The notes: generated from the letters alone by a model not told the origin. DNA of 64,000 nucleotides from Macrocybe gigantea (GCA_011319805.1 SJRY01000329.1:186001-250000); one strand, 5' to 3'. Shown: positions 47,506-59,220, counted from the stretch's first letter. Translations and numbers: made by a program.

Positions 47506-48666
47506 TTAGCTGGGGCTTGTGAGGTCTGTGAGGTAGCGGGAGGCGACCTGCTCGAAACCCCTGATGTAGGCCTCATAGGCCAAGGAGCGCCAGCGCCCTG
47601 CGATGCGTATGATTTCGGGGCTGACTTTCTGTGCTAAGTAAAATGAGGCACCTCCAATTCGGAAGGAGTGGCCCGAGGCTGCACCGAAGCCTGCTTCGCG
47701 GAATGCCCAGTTAATCCGTTCTATGGCACGAGTCCGCACCATGGGCCTGATTGCTCCTGTTTGGTCAACCCAGGAGAAAAGGGGTTGATCTGGGCCTGCA
47801 GGTGCAGTCGAGAACAGGTTGGCCAGAGCCTCAACTGGGCATAGCTGAAGCTGCCGTGGTAAGAAAACATGCTGTATTTCGCCTGGTCGTGCTGTCTTCG
47901 CACTCGGAAGGTCCAACCGCACATAATCTTTGCCATCAAGGTCATGACCTCGCTGCGCGTCTATGCGCTTTAGGTGCTTTGTGCCATCAAAAGCCTTGCG
48001 GGCTTTGACAGACACTTCCCCAAAACGCATCATGCCCCAGAACGCGCAGCTTGCCATGGCCCAGACACATGCATCAAAGGGGGTGGAGAGGTCTAGGGCA
48101 GCTTGGAGTGCTCGTAGCATGGGCAGCGTAACTGGTGGGCGTAGTGGGCGCTTGCGGGGTCCTTGAATATTCTCAAGGCCCCGGAGCGACCAATTGATGC
48201 GATCGTGATCTGCTGATGAGAGAGGTTCAGGCCAGCCTTGGACTATATGCCAGGCCCGTACCGCTGATAGGTATTTCTTTGTCACGCTGACTGAAACGGG
48301 CTCAAAGGGTACTGATGCTGCCAAGGATGGGTGCAGGATGGCGGGGTCTGCTGCGGCCCAGATGCTGAAGGAGTGCAGCAGCTCGAAGGACGCCGGGAGC
48401 CTGTCTGCTTCAGGAATCGCGAAGGCGTCACAGAAGACATGGAATTTGCGCAGGCCTGATCCATAGCTTGCTGCGTCTCGTAAGGAGGCTGAGGCAGCAA
48501 GTTGCGCGAGGGCTTCTAGTACTGGGTGGCCAATCACTGTGCGAGGTGGAGTGTGAACTCCTTTCCAGCAGAAAAGCCGCTCATGGGCACGGCACCTGGG
48601 GCGCAGAATAGCTGCTAAAGGTTGGATGGCTGAGCTCTGAGTAGAGGCGTTCGGCACGAGGACCAT
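47506..48666 (-). CDS. Ngaro/DIRS-like tyrosine recombinase
   Basis: ATG 48666 lies two bases after the pol stop, and the frame is open for 386 codons. Tyrosine recombinase catalytic residues are visible: Arg in MMRFGEVSV, His-x-x-Arg in GHSFRIGGASF, a Trp in the His/Trp position of GRWRS and a tyrosine in YEAYIRGFEQV. The SAM-like N-terminal part includes LRDAASYGSGLRKFHVFCDA. It would integrate a circular cDNA. Intact. Confidence 0.85.
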   Translation of the reverse strand: MVLVPNASTQSSAIQPLAAILRPRCRAHERLFCWKGVHTPPRTVIGHPVLEALAQLAASASLRDAASYGSGLRKFHVFCDAFAIPEADRLPASFELLHSFSIWAAADPAILHPSLAASVPFEPVSVSVTKKYLSAVRAWHIVQGWPEPLSSADHDRINWSLRGLENIQGPRKRPLRPPVTLPMLRALQAALDLSTPFDACVWAMASCAFWGMMRFGEVSVKARKAFDGTKHLKRIDAQRGHDLDGKDYVRLDLPSAKTARPGEIQHVFLPRQLQLCPVEALANLFSTAPAGPDQPLFSWVDQTGAIRPMVRTRAIERINWAFREAGFGAASGHSFRIGGASFYLAQKVSPEIIRIAGRWRSLAYEAYIRGFEQVASRYLTDLTSPS

Positions 48667-48668
48667 CC

Positions 48669-50450
48669 CTACAGTGATATGAGCTTGTTGGCAAGGTGTG
48701 GTGGAAGAGGTAGGGAAGCCTGGGTGCTGGCGTGAGGAAAGCTCTCTAAGAAAGATTTGATGTCGCCTCGCGAAAGGGCGTCGGCAATATTCTTTTGTGA
48801 CGGAATATAGATTGGGTGCAGCAATGTGAGGTTTTCTGCTAGGAGAGAGTAGATGTGCTTGAGAACAATGTTGGTCTCGCGGCTCCGCGATCGACCTTTG
48901 GAGAGTACACTGACCACGCCCATGTTGTCGGACCGGACCAGAAAGGTGCCTGGGTGCAGGAGGTGGAGGTTGGAAGCCAGATGGAGCCCTAGCTCGACGG
49001 CGACGGCTTCTGCCCATCCAATATCGTGGGGCTTTCCTGGCCCCACAGAGAATCCTGGTGCCCAACGCCAAGCGGCCCAGGTGTTTTGGACTACTATGCC
49101 GATTCCAAAGGAGGTACTCGCATCCCCCACCAATTGATGTCGATTGGTGCTGTTGGCGTTAAAGGGGCTGAATTGGGTAGAAGGCGGAGAAGATAGCGGA
49201 TCCAAGACAGGTCGGCTCTCAGGGCTGGTGTCGGGTGAAGGCGGGCTCGGAATGATGTGAACGAGTTCGCAAAGCATGCTATAGAGTGTAGGAATGGCCG
49301 AATAAGGCGAAAGATGCAGGAAATGTGGACCAGCTTGCCATGGAGGGAGGCTGCCTCCTTGGCTAGGAAGGTGGCCTCTGGGGCTTCCCAATCTGCTATT
49401 AGCTGGCGCACGGCTATGAGTTTCTCTATCGGGATGGCCACTGTCTTGTGGAGAAAATCCCAGTCGAAGCCAATGTAGCGCTGCACTGTCGCGAATGGTC
49501 GGAGCTTCTCCCAGCTCCAGGGAACTCCGAATTTGCCTGTAAGCGCTATGAAGTCGGCCTCGGTCCAGCTTTGGCCTGGTAAGCGGATGACAAGGAAATC
49601 GTCGACCCACTTGATAAGGGGGCCGAAGCCTGCAGCCTCGTAAATGGCCACTAGCATGTCGGCAATCGCGCCGAAAATGCCCGCGCTTGATGAGAGGCCG
49701 AACATTACAGCCCGGTCGACATATACCAGTCCATCCCAGAGGATGCAGAAAGCATTTTGCTGGTCGGGGCGAATGGGGGTAAGGCGGTATGCTGCCGAAA
49801 TGTCGAATGTCGCGGCGACACAACCTGGTGGTGCATTGAGCACTAGCTTTGCTGCGACATCGAAGGAACCCCAAGCTGTTTGGAATTCGTCTGGGTCTAC
49901 AAAGTGGTTGATTGAGTATAGGCTGGGGTTGTTTCGTGGGAAGGAGAGGTCCTGGATGAGGCGAAATTTTGATGAGTGGGGCTTTGGAACTAGCCCCAGA
50001 GGTGAGGTGCGGAATGGTCCAATGAGGGCCTCGAGGGCTGTGGGCTCGAAGGCTTCGGAATAGCGACCAGCTGCTTGCTCTGACCTGATGTAATCCGAGA
50101 TGAATTGCGGGTTTAGCTGGGTGGAAGAGTGATTGGCGAAAGGAGTGGGTATGAAGGATCTTTTCGTGGAAGCCTGTGTCAAAACCATTGATTAAACCGA
50201 GTATAATATGGGACCAATTATCTATTAGGTTGAATGTACGAAGGGTATCGAGGAGGATGTCAGGTTGGAGCGGAGTAACTACAATTCGGGGGTCAGTGAT
50301 GCTTGGCTGAGTCACAGGTGGCAGCACCGTGGTCATGCTTGCGGCATATTGAACAGGCGTGGGCGAAGATGCAATCATTGCCGTGGCTGCAGGTGGAGCT
50401 CCGTGCCCATCCGAAACAGTATTGTTTGCCGTCCGGTGACTGGAGCGCAT
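48669..50450 (-). pseudogene. Ngaro/DIRS-like pol (RT-RNase H), two frameshifts
   Basis: N-terminal part VVTPLQPDILLDTLRTFNL and WSHIILGLINGF, then RT: FRLIQDLSFPR, TFDISAAYR (motif A), FGLSSSAGIF (motif B), KWVDDFLVI (motif C, VDD). RNase H: GDASTSFGIG, AEAVAVELGL, VRSDNMGVV and NIADALSRGD. The RT frame is entered near 50170 where an AAAA run looks one base too long (GFHE..RSFIPTPF) and left near 49125 at a GGGGG run one base too short (INWWG-DAST). Both are homopolymer changes. If the sequence is right, pol is inactive. Confidence 0.8.
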
Positions 50451-51695
50451 TCTTGTTCCTCGCGTCTTTGGCGATGGGCGCGACAGGAACTCCGGCTGTC
50501 GTGGTTTCAGCTTGGCACTCGGATGGTAGGTGGCCTTTCTCTCCGCACCGAAAGCAACACATCGAGCGCCGCTTCTTCGGTGGGTTGGCGGGTTGGGAGG
50601 AGGGGGCAGAGCGCTTCTGCATGGGGGTTGACTGCTGGCGAATGGCGCGGTTTGACTGAGCTAGAATGATAAGGGCCAGGGCTCTATCGTCGATGGTGCC
50701 CAGATCGTGCTCAGGGTGCGCGGCTGCCAGTTCCCGCTGCTGGATGTCATAGGCCATGGCCACATCCCATCCGTAGTCCTGAAAAATGTGCTCACGAATT
50801 CGTTGTGATTCTGCAAAGCGTCAGCCCTGTCTTTTCCCAGGTGGAATTCGGTCCTCCGTACTGCAATGCGAGAGACTACAAGCCAGTCTGCCTGGGAGAT
50901 GTACTCGTCCCGGTCCCGATCGGGGGTCCGCAGGCTCAGAGTCCCATTGGAGTTGAAGACGTATTCATCTTCGTTTCGCGTGCTGTGAAGCCTCGAACAT
51001 TTTGCTAGGGCTGTGTACGGGACATATCTGTTGAGTCTGAATAACTCTTCAATTCTGTTTGGTATGACTGCGTGGGTCAGCGCGTGCGAAAGAAAATTTG
51101 AAGCGAAGCGGGGGGGGATGGGAAAACGAGGGACCGAGTGATGGATCAAAACAATATAGTTATGGGCACGGGGAACCGGCTCCAAGCAAGCGGTTATGGC
51201 ATGTCAGAGCCTTCAGCGATGCAGCGGCACCTGGCCGGCGGAAGCTAATTGGGCAGCTAGGGCCCAGATGCATGCAAGTATGGGGGGGGGGTAATTGTGG
51301 GACTCACAGATTTCCGTGGGGCTGGCCTTGAAACCGGGGCGGATGGGTGGGAGCAAAGCCTTCTTGGGGGGCAGCTTCGCCAAGTTGACATCCTTGAGTT
51401 GGTTTAGCAGCGCGTCGAATTGGGCTGAAGTGGCTGCTGGGTCTGTATCGCTCGGGGTTCGTGGCTCACAGGTGCGGTGCTCCGGGGGTCGTTCTCGCTG
51501 ACGGGTTCTGGCTGGGTGTCTTGGTTGGTGGTAGGTTGTTGGCGGGTGCTTGGGGGGTCGGCCTCTTGGTTGTCGGGGCTGCCGGCGTGGCTTGGGGGGG
51601 GGACGCGCGAGGTGGCGGTGGCGCGGGTTCAGTTGGGTTCCCGGGGGTGTTAAGAGGGGGTGGTCAATGCTTGGATGGGTCACTGAGAGAGCCAA
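50293..51695 (-). pseudogene. Ngaro/DIRS-like gag region, interrupted
   Basis: Pro/Arg-rich start (about 51.7-51.4 kb), then AQFDALLNQLKDVNLAKLPP, then a gag-like helical part (about 51.2-50.7 kb; IPNRIEELFRLNRYVPYTALA). The C-terminal part holds a zinc knuckle CFRCGEKGHLPSEC and a second Cys/His cluster (CSHGNDCIFAHACSICRKHDH-like, about 50.35 kb). Stops between 51213 and 51185 and a frame change near 50.7 kb break the reading frame; a spliced intron could explain the first break. Confidence 0.6.
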
Positions 51696-51790
51696 AGTTG
51701 AGACCGATGTGGGTCATGGTTTGCAGCAAGGAGTGTGGTGTGAAAGGAGGGGCTTGTGGGTAGGGTAGGTAGGGTAGAAAAAAAAAAAAA

Positions 51791-52939
51791 CTACGGAAGG
51801 CTAAGCTGAGGGCTGCTCGGGCGCTGGCAGCGATGTGGGTGGGATGAGTGAAGAGACGGCTCAGGCGGTTCATGCCACCTCATCGCGTCACGTGCGTCGC
51901 TCAGCTGGACGCTTGGTTCGCGGCACGTTGCCTGTGCGGGAACCTACACTCAAGGAATGTAGCCATTTCCTCCGTCACGATGCTTCACTCCATTGGGCTC
52001 TCCATCGCCCATTCCATCTTGCGGGTGCAATCAGATCTTTTTCGGCCACATATTGACACACTTGGGCTGCGGAACAATTACGACATGTTTTGGTGAACCC
52101 TGATGCGGCTGATGTATTGGCATTTGGCTTGCCCGATGACTACAGCGTTGGCACTGATCCACGTTTGTAGCCATACCGCAGAGATATACAGTACTATACT
52201 TGACACATGCCAATACTTTGCTCCCATTTTGCAATGGCTTCATTTGCTTCCGCCCACAAATGAGCAATGCATCTCTTCACCTCTGTGATGGGCAGAAGAA
52301 TCGGGCGGCGAAACTGAAAGGGAGGACTGAGAAATACACTGCGTTCGTTCGACAAAAGGAGCAGTAAGTGCATACAATCTGAACGGTCCAAATGTCCGTG
52401 AGCTACAAAGACAAGCAATCCGATGCAAACTCTGTGCTACGAAAGGCCGTGCTGTAACTAGAAAGGCCGTGCCAAATGTGAGGCGACCATAATCCCAGCT
52501 CACAACCTCATATATCTTTGATCTTATATGTTGCCGACCCGGAACGTCAGCAAAATCCGTGCACTAAAAGTGGCTGGAGTTCTGCTTTCAGTCTCTTCAA
52601 AGCTTCATATAGGGGTTGCAATCAGTGCAATGAGTTCCTCCAGCAAGGGATTACTGATGCAAAGGTCATTTGGCCTCTCTAAAAGTAATGCGCAGGCCTT
52701 GCCTAGGCATGTGCCAGTGGTGAAGGTTAGTGCCCAGCAAAGTGCTCCAAAAAATTGCCTACGTGAATCGTCTCATCCCATCCCGCTTTGCCAGCCGAAC
52801 GGTGCTCATCGGGTTCGTGAGCTGTCGTTTTCATCTCGTTCGAGATCAAACCGTGAGACTTGACAGAGAAACGGGTCGATCCCGTTACATCCGAACGGGA
52901 CCTTTTATAGCGCAGTTACGCATTCACATACCTATGCCC
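51791..52939. other. intergenic region, no clear gene
   Basis: Left flank of the retroelement with an A-run at 51779-51791, then about 1.1 kb of short frames. The 5' exons of the hydrolase pseudogene may begin inside the right end. Confidence 0.4.
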
Positions 52940-55312
52940 TTCGCGGACGTCTCTCACAATGCCCACATCTCCGAGAACGACGAACCTGGCGTTTTTTCTT
53001 GTTCTTTTTGCACTCAGTTGTACACTTGTGTTTCCGATTCGAGGACCTACACGCCATCCACGTTGAAAACTATCGAGGAGTATTCTTTGCGCGACGGTGA
53101 GTTCTCATGGGAAAAGGTGAATGGACTATCCGTCGTCGCAGATTCAGATCGTTGACTCAAAATAAATTCTGCACTCATATTCAGCTGAAGCCGAGCGATG
53201 AGCTGGTCTGGCACGAGTGCTACTCCTCCGCCAATGCGCTCGTCTCAAAGTAAAGTCATGACCTCGCATCACGAGATTGGCAGCTTATCCAGCATTTCTA
53301 GGTCCCATTGAACTATTCCGAACCTGAAGGAGACAGGCAATCATCGCTCTCATAAGGTCCCTTCGGCGTTGCCGCCCTTTCCCCCCGGTACAGGGTCCCA
53401 TCCTTTTCAATCCAGGCGGACCGGAGGAAGCGGTGTGGACTTCGTCTTGAGTGCTGGTGATTCCCTGAGCACGATCGTCGGGCCTCAATTTGACGTTGTT
53501 GGTTTTGACCCTCGAGGTAACCTCTTTTAGGTGATCTGAACATCCAGCTATGTATCTTTGGTGTGTTGTGAATCCACCAGGTGTCGCCCGCTCCATGCCT
53601 CATGTCTCATTCTTCGAGACGCAGTTGGAAAGAGTTTTGTGGGGAAACAATGGCGGCTTCAAGTTCTAAATCAAACGTACGACGCTTTGGTCGAGCATTG
53701 GCTAGGTCCAGGTAACAAACCAGCTCGCTGCGGAACGCCAGCTAGACGTCTTGGGGCACATTAACACCGATCAGACGGCCCCGCGATATTTGCAGATCGT
53801 GCGTGCTCACGGAAGGGACAAACTACAATACTGGGGCTTTTCGTGAGTGCAAGGTTCCTCTTGACAATTGAACCTACGCGGTTCATCTTTGTCTCGGCAG
53901 CTATGGGTCCGTACAGGAACTTTCGCAGCCATGTTTTCCGGTAAAATCCACGCCTGCCGTTTCGTGCTTCAAGTCTGAAACTGACTTTTCTCCTGATCAA
54001 GGACAAGATCGAACGTATGATAATTGATGGTGTAGTGGACATTGAGGATTATTATGAAAGTACGACAACTGCTTCAGTTGGTGATAAATCAGGAGTCTCA
54101 CTTATCATTCTCAGCTTTGTGGTCCACCAATCTTTAGATACGGACAAGACCCTGCAGTCATTTTTGATGACTGTGTCGCGTCGGCCCAGAACGCTTGCCC
54201 TTTCTATGCTCCGACTGCGGATGCCATTTCTAAAAACATGACTGTGCTGCTCGATCAGTCGCTCTCGACCGGTCCCGTGCGGACTGCCATATCATATGGG
54301 CTCTTGGACTACAATAGGTTTAAGGTGACAATATTCAGCGTCCTCTACAAACCTTATGCCTTGTTCTATCCTCTCGCACTGGGACTGGCCGACCTGGCTC
54401 GCGAAATGCAACGACACTGTATCAATTGGCAGAAGTTCCAGTGTACCAGTGCCGGCCCCGCTGGCGAACCCAAGCCGGATTATTCCACGGTCCCAGATGC
54501 ACAGAACGCGATTCCTTTGCAACGATGGCGATCCAGTGTCTTCATCATTCGAAGATCTGCAGAAATACTATGATGACATGACCCGGGCCTCGACTTGGGG
54601 TGAAAATTGGCAGAGATTCGCATTGGATGCGTGTAAGTCACTCAGTCCGCCTCCCTCCCCCAGTCATTCGAGTTTGCCGTGTCGATTAATCAACATATGT
54701 TATAGTGGCTGGCCTGACATACCTAAGAAGCGTTTCCGAGGCGTCTAGCAGTGGTCGGTACTCTGGTTTTTAGGCTCAGTCGGTACACCGTCGGAAGGCC
54801 GTTCATGGCAATACCAGTTTCCCGATTCTGCTGATTGGAAACAGGCTGGTAAGTCGGTTCTATGCCCAGCTGAATTGTGGCAGACTGACAACTGCGAGCC
54901 AGATCCCGTCGCTCCTCTCGCGGGGTAGGCCTATCTCCTTTCGCTCGTCTTCATTTCATTGAAAACGACATACAGGGCTAAGAAGTCGCCAAGGGCTTCA
55001 ACGGATCCGTCGTCCTAACACAGGACTCCCCTGGAGTGAGCGACATTCCACGGTTCGCCTTTGAATTTCGAGTTGATTTACGACCTTTGTCTCCAGCCTC
55101 TGCTCTTCGCGCAGCTCCCTCTCTGTGCACGCAGGAGTACTTCGCAGCTACTTTGTGGATGGATCCATGCCAAAAGCGGGCACTGTTTGCCCTGTTGTAG
55201 GGCGCCGTTCCCGCCTAGCTCTGGGCCGGACGAGACAGACCAAACGGTGATCGAAAGGGACCTCTCAGGAACGGAGAGGAGTATTCTACATGCTGTCAAG
55301 ATGCTGAGCAAG
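52940..55312 (+). pseudogene. TAP-like alpha/beta hydrolase, decayed
   Basis: Relics in order of a secreted tripeptidyl-aminopeptidase-like hydrolase: GEFSWEKV, LKPSDELVWHECY, VPLNYSEPEGD followed by a stop, FNPGGP (oxyanion region) with a one-base loss before GGSGVDF, VGPQFDVVGFDPRG, ERVLWGNNGGFK then a stop, LQYWGFS joining YGSVQELSQ at the nucleophile elbow, IIDGVVDIEDYY, SYGLLDYNRFK, and the TAP C-terminal domain FNGSVVLTQDSPG with YFVDGSMPKAGTVCPVV then a stop. The order and spacing fit one ancestral gene. At least four lesions (stops and frameshifts) were seen, too many for sequencing error alone. Confidence 0.78.
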
Positions 55313-55833
55313 TCGTATCAGATATCACATCACTTCTTGTTTCGTTAGGACTCGATATCTTGATCAGTCTCGTTTGAACAATGAAGCATAAATGCATGTC
55401 ACATCGTTTATCACATATTTTTATCCCCGTCTTCGAATCTTTCATTCATATGCCAGACTTTAAAGCCACGGTCACTGGACACGACAGGCCGGCGATTTCT
55501 AGCTTCTTTAAGCGCTAAATAACGAAAAGAGTATGAACAGCGATGGTCATGCATCTCAACGTGGCACTGGCAACAATCGCCGTTTGAGCATTTGGATGTC
55601 TCTCAAGGTGCTTCAGTTAATTCGCAGTTTGAAAGTTAAGCTAGAATCAATTCTGATCGCGTTGTTGTTAAGCCATTCTGGTGCGTACACTGCATGTTAC
55701 CAAAGGATGTTGCGCTAGAAAGAAACTAAAGTCCAACGACAGCGCTGACCAAACCTCCGAGGTGTCCCTACGCTACATGTCGGAGCCAAGACGAAGTTCA
55801 GGTAATTCGTGACGAATAAGTCACAGCCATAGA
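55313..55833. other. intergenic region, no gene seen
   Basis: Between the hydrolase relic and the 3' end of the alkyltransferase gene. Short frames only. Confidence 0.4.
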
Positions 55834-56511
55834 TCATCCTCGCCACAGACATGTGTCAGAATCCTCAAGATGCCCATTCTTCGAGAAATGAACACCCTCA
55901 TTCTTCAATATCTCCAGCTTTCTATGACATTGTGTGCCAGTCTTGTCATTGGTTCCCCATTCACCGAAAAAGCCTCCTATGAAGAGGCTGGAGGCGATGA
56001 CACGATGACAGGGGACATATGGCGCAAAGGGGTTGTTTCTCAAAGCGTTTCCGACTTGAGCGGATTGCTCGTGGGTGAGCGGATGGCTTCAAACGTGAGC
56101 GGCTATATCATACCTGACCGCGGCGAACCGCCAATGGCAGCGCTCACTTCCTTGTAAGTTGTGATCTTGCCCTTCGGAATCGTACGCGTAAAATAATAGA
56201 CAGTCCACTGATGATCAGTGAGTTTCTACATGCGAAAGCCAATGGTGGGTGAACGCTTTTGAATTGCGAGAGAGCAACGGGTTGCGAACCTTTCCAGACA
56301 CCGTACGGAACTTCAGCCGTTCAGACGCAGTTGTAGGATAGTAAATCGGATCTTCAGACACGTTTGAGGCTGTTACGGTGGTGGATATGTTTTTCTTGAT
56401 TAATTTCGCATCCGAGTCTGCATGGGCGCTGGTGCGGCGCATCATAGACGACTTGGACGTCTTCAACGGATTGTAAGCGAAGGATTCTCGATTTATTCTG
56501 GAAACAGGCAT
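55834..56511 (-). CDS. MGT1: O6-alkylguanine-DNA alkyltransferase
   Basis: Suicide repair enzyme that moves an alkyl group from O6-methylguanine in DNA to its own cysteine, in the nucleus. The last exon has the active site VPCHRVIAS and GGFFGEWG; joined upstream exons give WTVYYFTRTIPKGKITTYKEVSAAIGGSPRS-type sequence with the Arg finger (SPRS-VGNALRNNPFAP). First exon starts at ATG 56511 (MPVSRINRESFAYNPLK) and is joined by GT-AG introns in phase (TVSGK-KLTDHQW). About 165-175 residues, short-form like yeast enzymes. No lesion. Family assignment is certain; the N-terminal exon is less so. Confidence 0.87.
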
Positions 56512-56812
56512 GGCTAGGATCAATGCCGAGCTATGGCTTTCTCGTAGAGGCTTCTTGTGGAGTCATAGCGAGCAAGCTTCGGAGGCGCGCATCACGCGTT
56601 TGCGGCGTTCCCCACGTGACGTTAAAGCCGCCATTTTCACTTTCTTGAGCGATTAAGGGAGCCAAAATCTTTTTGAATTCAAGTCGTTTAGAAAGGTGCA
56701 TAATTCTTGTTAAAATATTCGAAATTCAAATCTTTGCTCATTATAATTGAATATAGTTTAATGCGTGCCATTTCAAAGATTGTCTGAATCGCTAAAACTA
56801 TCGAGGTTTCTC
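56512..56812. other. intergenic region, no gene seen
   Basis: About 300 bp between the alkyltransferase start and the SDR stop; AT-rich near 56.7 kb. Confidence 0.4.
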
Positions 56813-57734
56813 TCAGAGCGGCACCTGTTTGCCTGCCCAATCCCAAATCTTGCCGCGCTGCTCATAGTCCAAATTCGAAACGACATCGACAAGGCTCTGC
56901 GCCGCCTCCTCGGGCTCGGACAAATTCTCCACATTTGGAGAATTCCAAAATTCCCTGCTGAGATCTGTCTTGACCGTCCCCGGATGCACGCCGACGCAGA
57001 TCGCCTGCGACCTGTTCATCTCGAGGTGCAGGTCAAACGTCTTCACGACCTGGTTCAAAGCCGCCTTGGATGCGCGGTACGAGTACCATCCCCCGCGCTT
57101 GTTCTCTCCGATCGAGCCCAGTCGAGCAGAGACGTGCACCCACTTGGCGGGCTTCTCCAACCGGTTTGAACTTCCCTTGTCTATACTAGGTCTCGCAGCG
57201 GGTGGAAGGAAGCGCGAAAAGTGCTTGATGAGCAAGAGGTGCGATATGACGTTGATCTGGAACGAGTTCGTGATTTTTTCCAGTCCAAGTCCGCGGGCTG
57301 CTTCTCAGGGTGCAGGACTCCTCCCGTAAAGAAAGCGGTGTGGATGCGCGGAACGGCGTTCGCACTGGAACCAGAATCTGCGTTCGATGAGCCCCGTCGC
57401 TGGGTGTGAGCATGCAGATGCTCCGAAAGGGCGTCCGCCGCCGAGGCGATGGTAGCTTCCTTTGTGAGCTCGAGGTAGAGTAACTGCAGGCGAGATGGTC
57501 AACGCCTTTGAGCGGCTCAAGGATGTGATCCTTGAGCTTGTCAGGGGACTCGGAGCGGTGGGTGGCGAACACTGGCAGAGTGGAGGTGCGGAGCAGGTGC
57601 CTCGTCAGGGCGAGCGACAGCCCACGCGAAGACGGCGCCACAATCATGAACTGCTGGAATGGCATCGTGGCGGCGGCGATGGAACGAAGAGTCGGCAGAA
57701 GCAGTGGATGAGAAAGCAGCGCATGCGTCGACAT
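56813..57734 (-). CDS. short-chain dehydrogenase/reductase (one-base frame break)
   Basis: NAD(P)-dependent oxidoreductase of unknown substrate. Start ATG 57734 (MSTHALLSHPLLLPTL); MPFQQFMIVAPSSRGLSLAL follows, the nucleotide-binding loop in a C-factor-like variant. Then TSLPVFATHR-type strand TSTLPVFATHRSES, LQLLYLELTKEATI, FFTGGVLHPEKQ (equivalent of the NAG motif region), ITNSFQINVISHLL, and the catalytic block SYRASKAALNQ (Y-x-x-x-K); later GVHPGTVKTDLSREF. End 56813. Single exon apart from a frame break near 57495: GVDH to RLQLLYLEL needs one more base, most simply a third C in GACC. About 300 residues, normal for the family. Sequencing error or a recent lesion. Confidence 0.72.
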
Positions 57735-58126
57735 TGTCGCGGTCACGTGTAATTCACCATGGTCGCAAAAAAGCGTTTAATTTTCTATTTCGTGCAATGC
57801 GAAAGATGTGTACATGGAACCAAGTCTGCGAATGACAATAGAAAATAATGCGCAAGATATAACGACATGAAGCAGATAAGACAGATGCAACAATGCTCAC
57901 GAGATCGAAACAACAGTCCAATGACGAATATGGTCGAGGAGCTATAATGTCTCCGGCGAATTTATCTCTCCCATGCTGCTCAATAGTAGAAACCTCCAAC
58001 GTCATCGACGAAAGCCGTAGCGTCTTAGTAGGGGCTGTGTCGGGACCCGACGTGGTACTGAAAACCCCTACGCGTGACGCGAAAAAGGAGGTTGAAATGA
58101 ACGATCCGAACATGCGTCATTGCCTG
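57735..58126. other. short intergenic region
   Basis: Contains the SDR promoter side and the 3' flank of the cyclin gene. The plus-strand frames here are shadows of the cyclin gene. Confidence 0.4.
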
Positions 58127-59220
58127 CTATCCAGCCACCCGATGACCCCACTTTCCTCGCATGAAGTTGCAAATTCTGGTGCTGGTGCGAGAACGCATGA
58201 CGGCGGGATGTGGAATATCCTGCTCTACTTCGAGATCGCTGTCCGAGCTCAGCGACACCGACTGGAGCGACGACGCGGATCCCGGGTCGGTAAATTCGGA
58301 CGAGGTGGAGTCGGAGCTGTGATCGCGGCGGTGCGAAGGGGTGGCGGTATCCCTAGTGCTCGACGGACGAGGGATATTACCGGGAAGAATGCAACCAGAA
58401 GGGAGGCTCAGGCTCAGTTTGGAGAGATAGACGTATTGCGTCCCCTGGGGCGATTCGCAAGCTGAGCCAGATGGCATGAGGTTGCGACTTCTAAATTCTT
58501 GACGCACGGCCTGTGCTTCAGAGCGCTGGACAAAGGGGTTCGAAAAAGCCAGAGCTATGGGCGGGGCACAGTCCGATCTCACTCCGCCAACGACGGCTGG
58601 CTTCGCGGGTGGCTTCGCCGTGACTCGCGCGTAACGCACCCGAATGTACGGTTCAATCTCTTTGAGCACGTCCTCCTCAGAGACGTTGAGATCGTAATCG
58701 AGGATTTCCAGGAATTGTCGTTCCATCCGACAGACTTCCAGGCGAGAGAACAGGAGACCGCGCTGTGCCCAAGCGGCGTTATTGAGATGTATGTCCTGGG
58801 TGTACTTTGAAGCGAGCATGAGCGAGATCAGGAACATCCTGTGTCGCGTGGAAAGCTCGCCTGAGAAGAAGAGTGAGATTGAATTAGACAGAGTTGGAAA
58901 CAAAGCTACGCACCCCTGACATCAGGAGCAAAAGTAGCTCGTACTCGGTCAAGGTATACAAGAGCAACGAACAGCGTGGGGACGCTAACGCATCCGCGCT
59001 GAACGAGGTGCTTGATGTAAACCGGCAAAGTAATCCACGGCATATCCTCGACAGCGTTTTCAAAGTCGATCTCGACGGCGTTCACGACTCGGAAAAGGGC
59101 GAAGCGTAGCAAATCACCAGATACGTCCTGTCCCTTTGACAGGATCTTCAAAAGGGTCGGATCGTGCGCTCCTGGGCGCATGAGCGAGGAAGGATGAGAG
59201 CGGAAGAGATAATCGGTCAT
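58127..59220 (-). CDS. PHO80/PCL-type cyclin
   Basis: Cyclin partner of a PHO85-like CDK. Start ATG 59220 (MTDYLFRSHPSSLMRPG). Cyclin core: WITLPVYIKHLVQRG, VPTLFVALVYLDRVRA, then after a GTGCGT-CAG intron ELSTRHRMFLISLMLASKYTQD, NNAAWAQ and LEVCRMERQFLEILDYDLNV. The last half is Ser/Pro/Thr-rich and likely disordered (SSDSTSSEFTDPGSAS), ending at 58127. Two exons, about 345 residues, intact. Which cellular process it controls (phosphate, glycogen or cell cycle) cannot be told from sequence. Confidence 0.85.

Larger units (their letters stand above)
47380..51790 (-). mobile_element. tyrosine-recombinase retrotransposon (Ngaro/DIRS-like)
   Basis: On the minus strand: gag-like region with zinc knuckle (about 51.7-50.3 kb), reverse transcriptase plus RNase H (50.45-48.67 kb), and a tyrosine recombinase (48.67-47.51 kb). 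No methyltransferase was seen, which favours Ngaro over DIRS proper. The 3' tail beyond the recombinase (47380-47515) has a 10-bp direct repeat AGCTTTAGCT at 47398-47407 and 47502-47511, and GTTGGGC at 47386-47392 facing GCCCAACCCAACC at 47478-47490; these could be part of the split direct repeats of such elements, but a matching left copy was not found near 51.8 kb. It sits about 140 bp downstream of SSN8. Ends are estimates. Frame breaks in pol suggest it is not autonomous as sequenced. Confidence 0.82.

Noticed and set aside
57893..58465. 190-codon plus-strand open frame
   Set aside because: Antisense to the low-complexity half of the cyclin gene.
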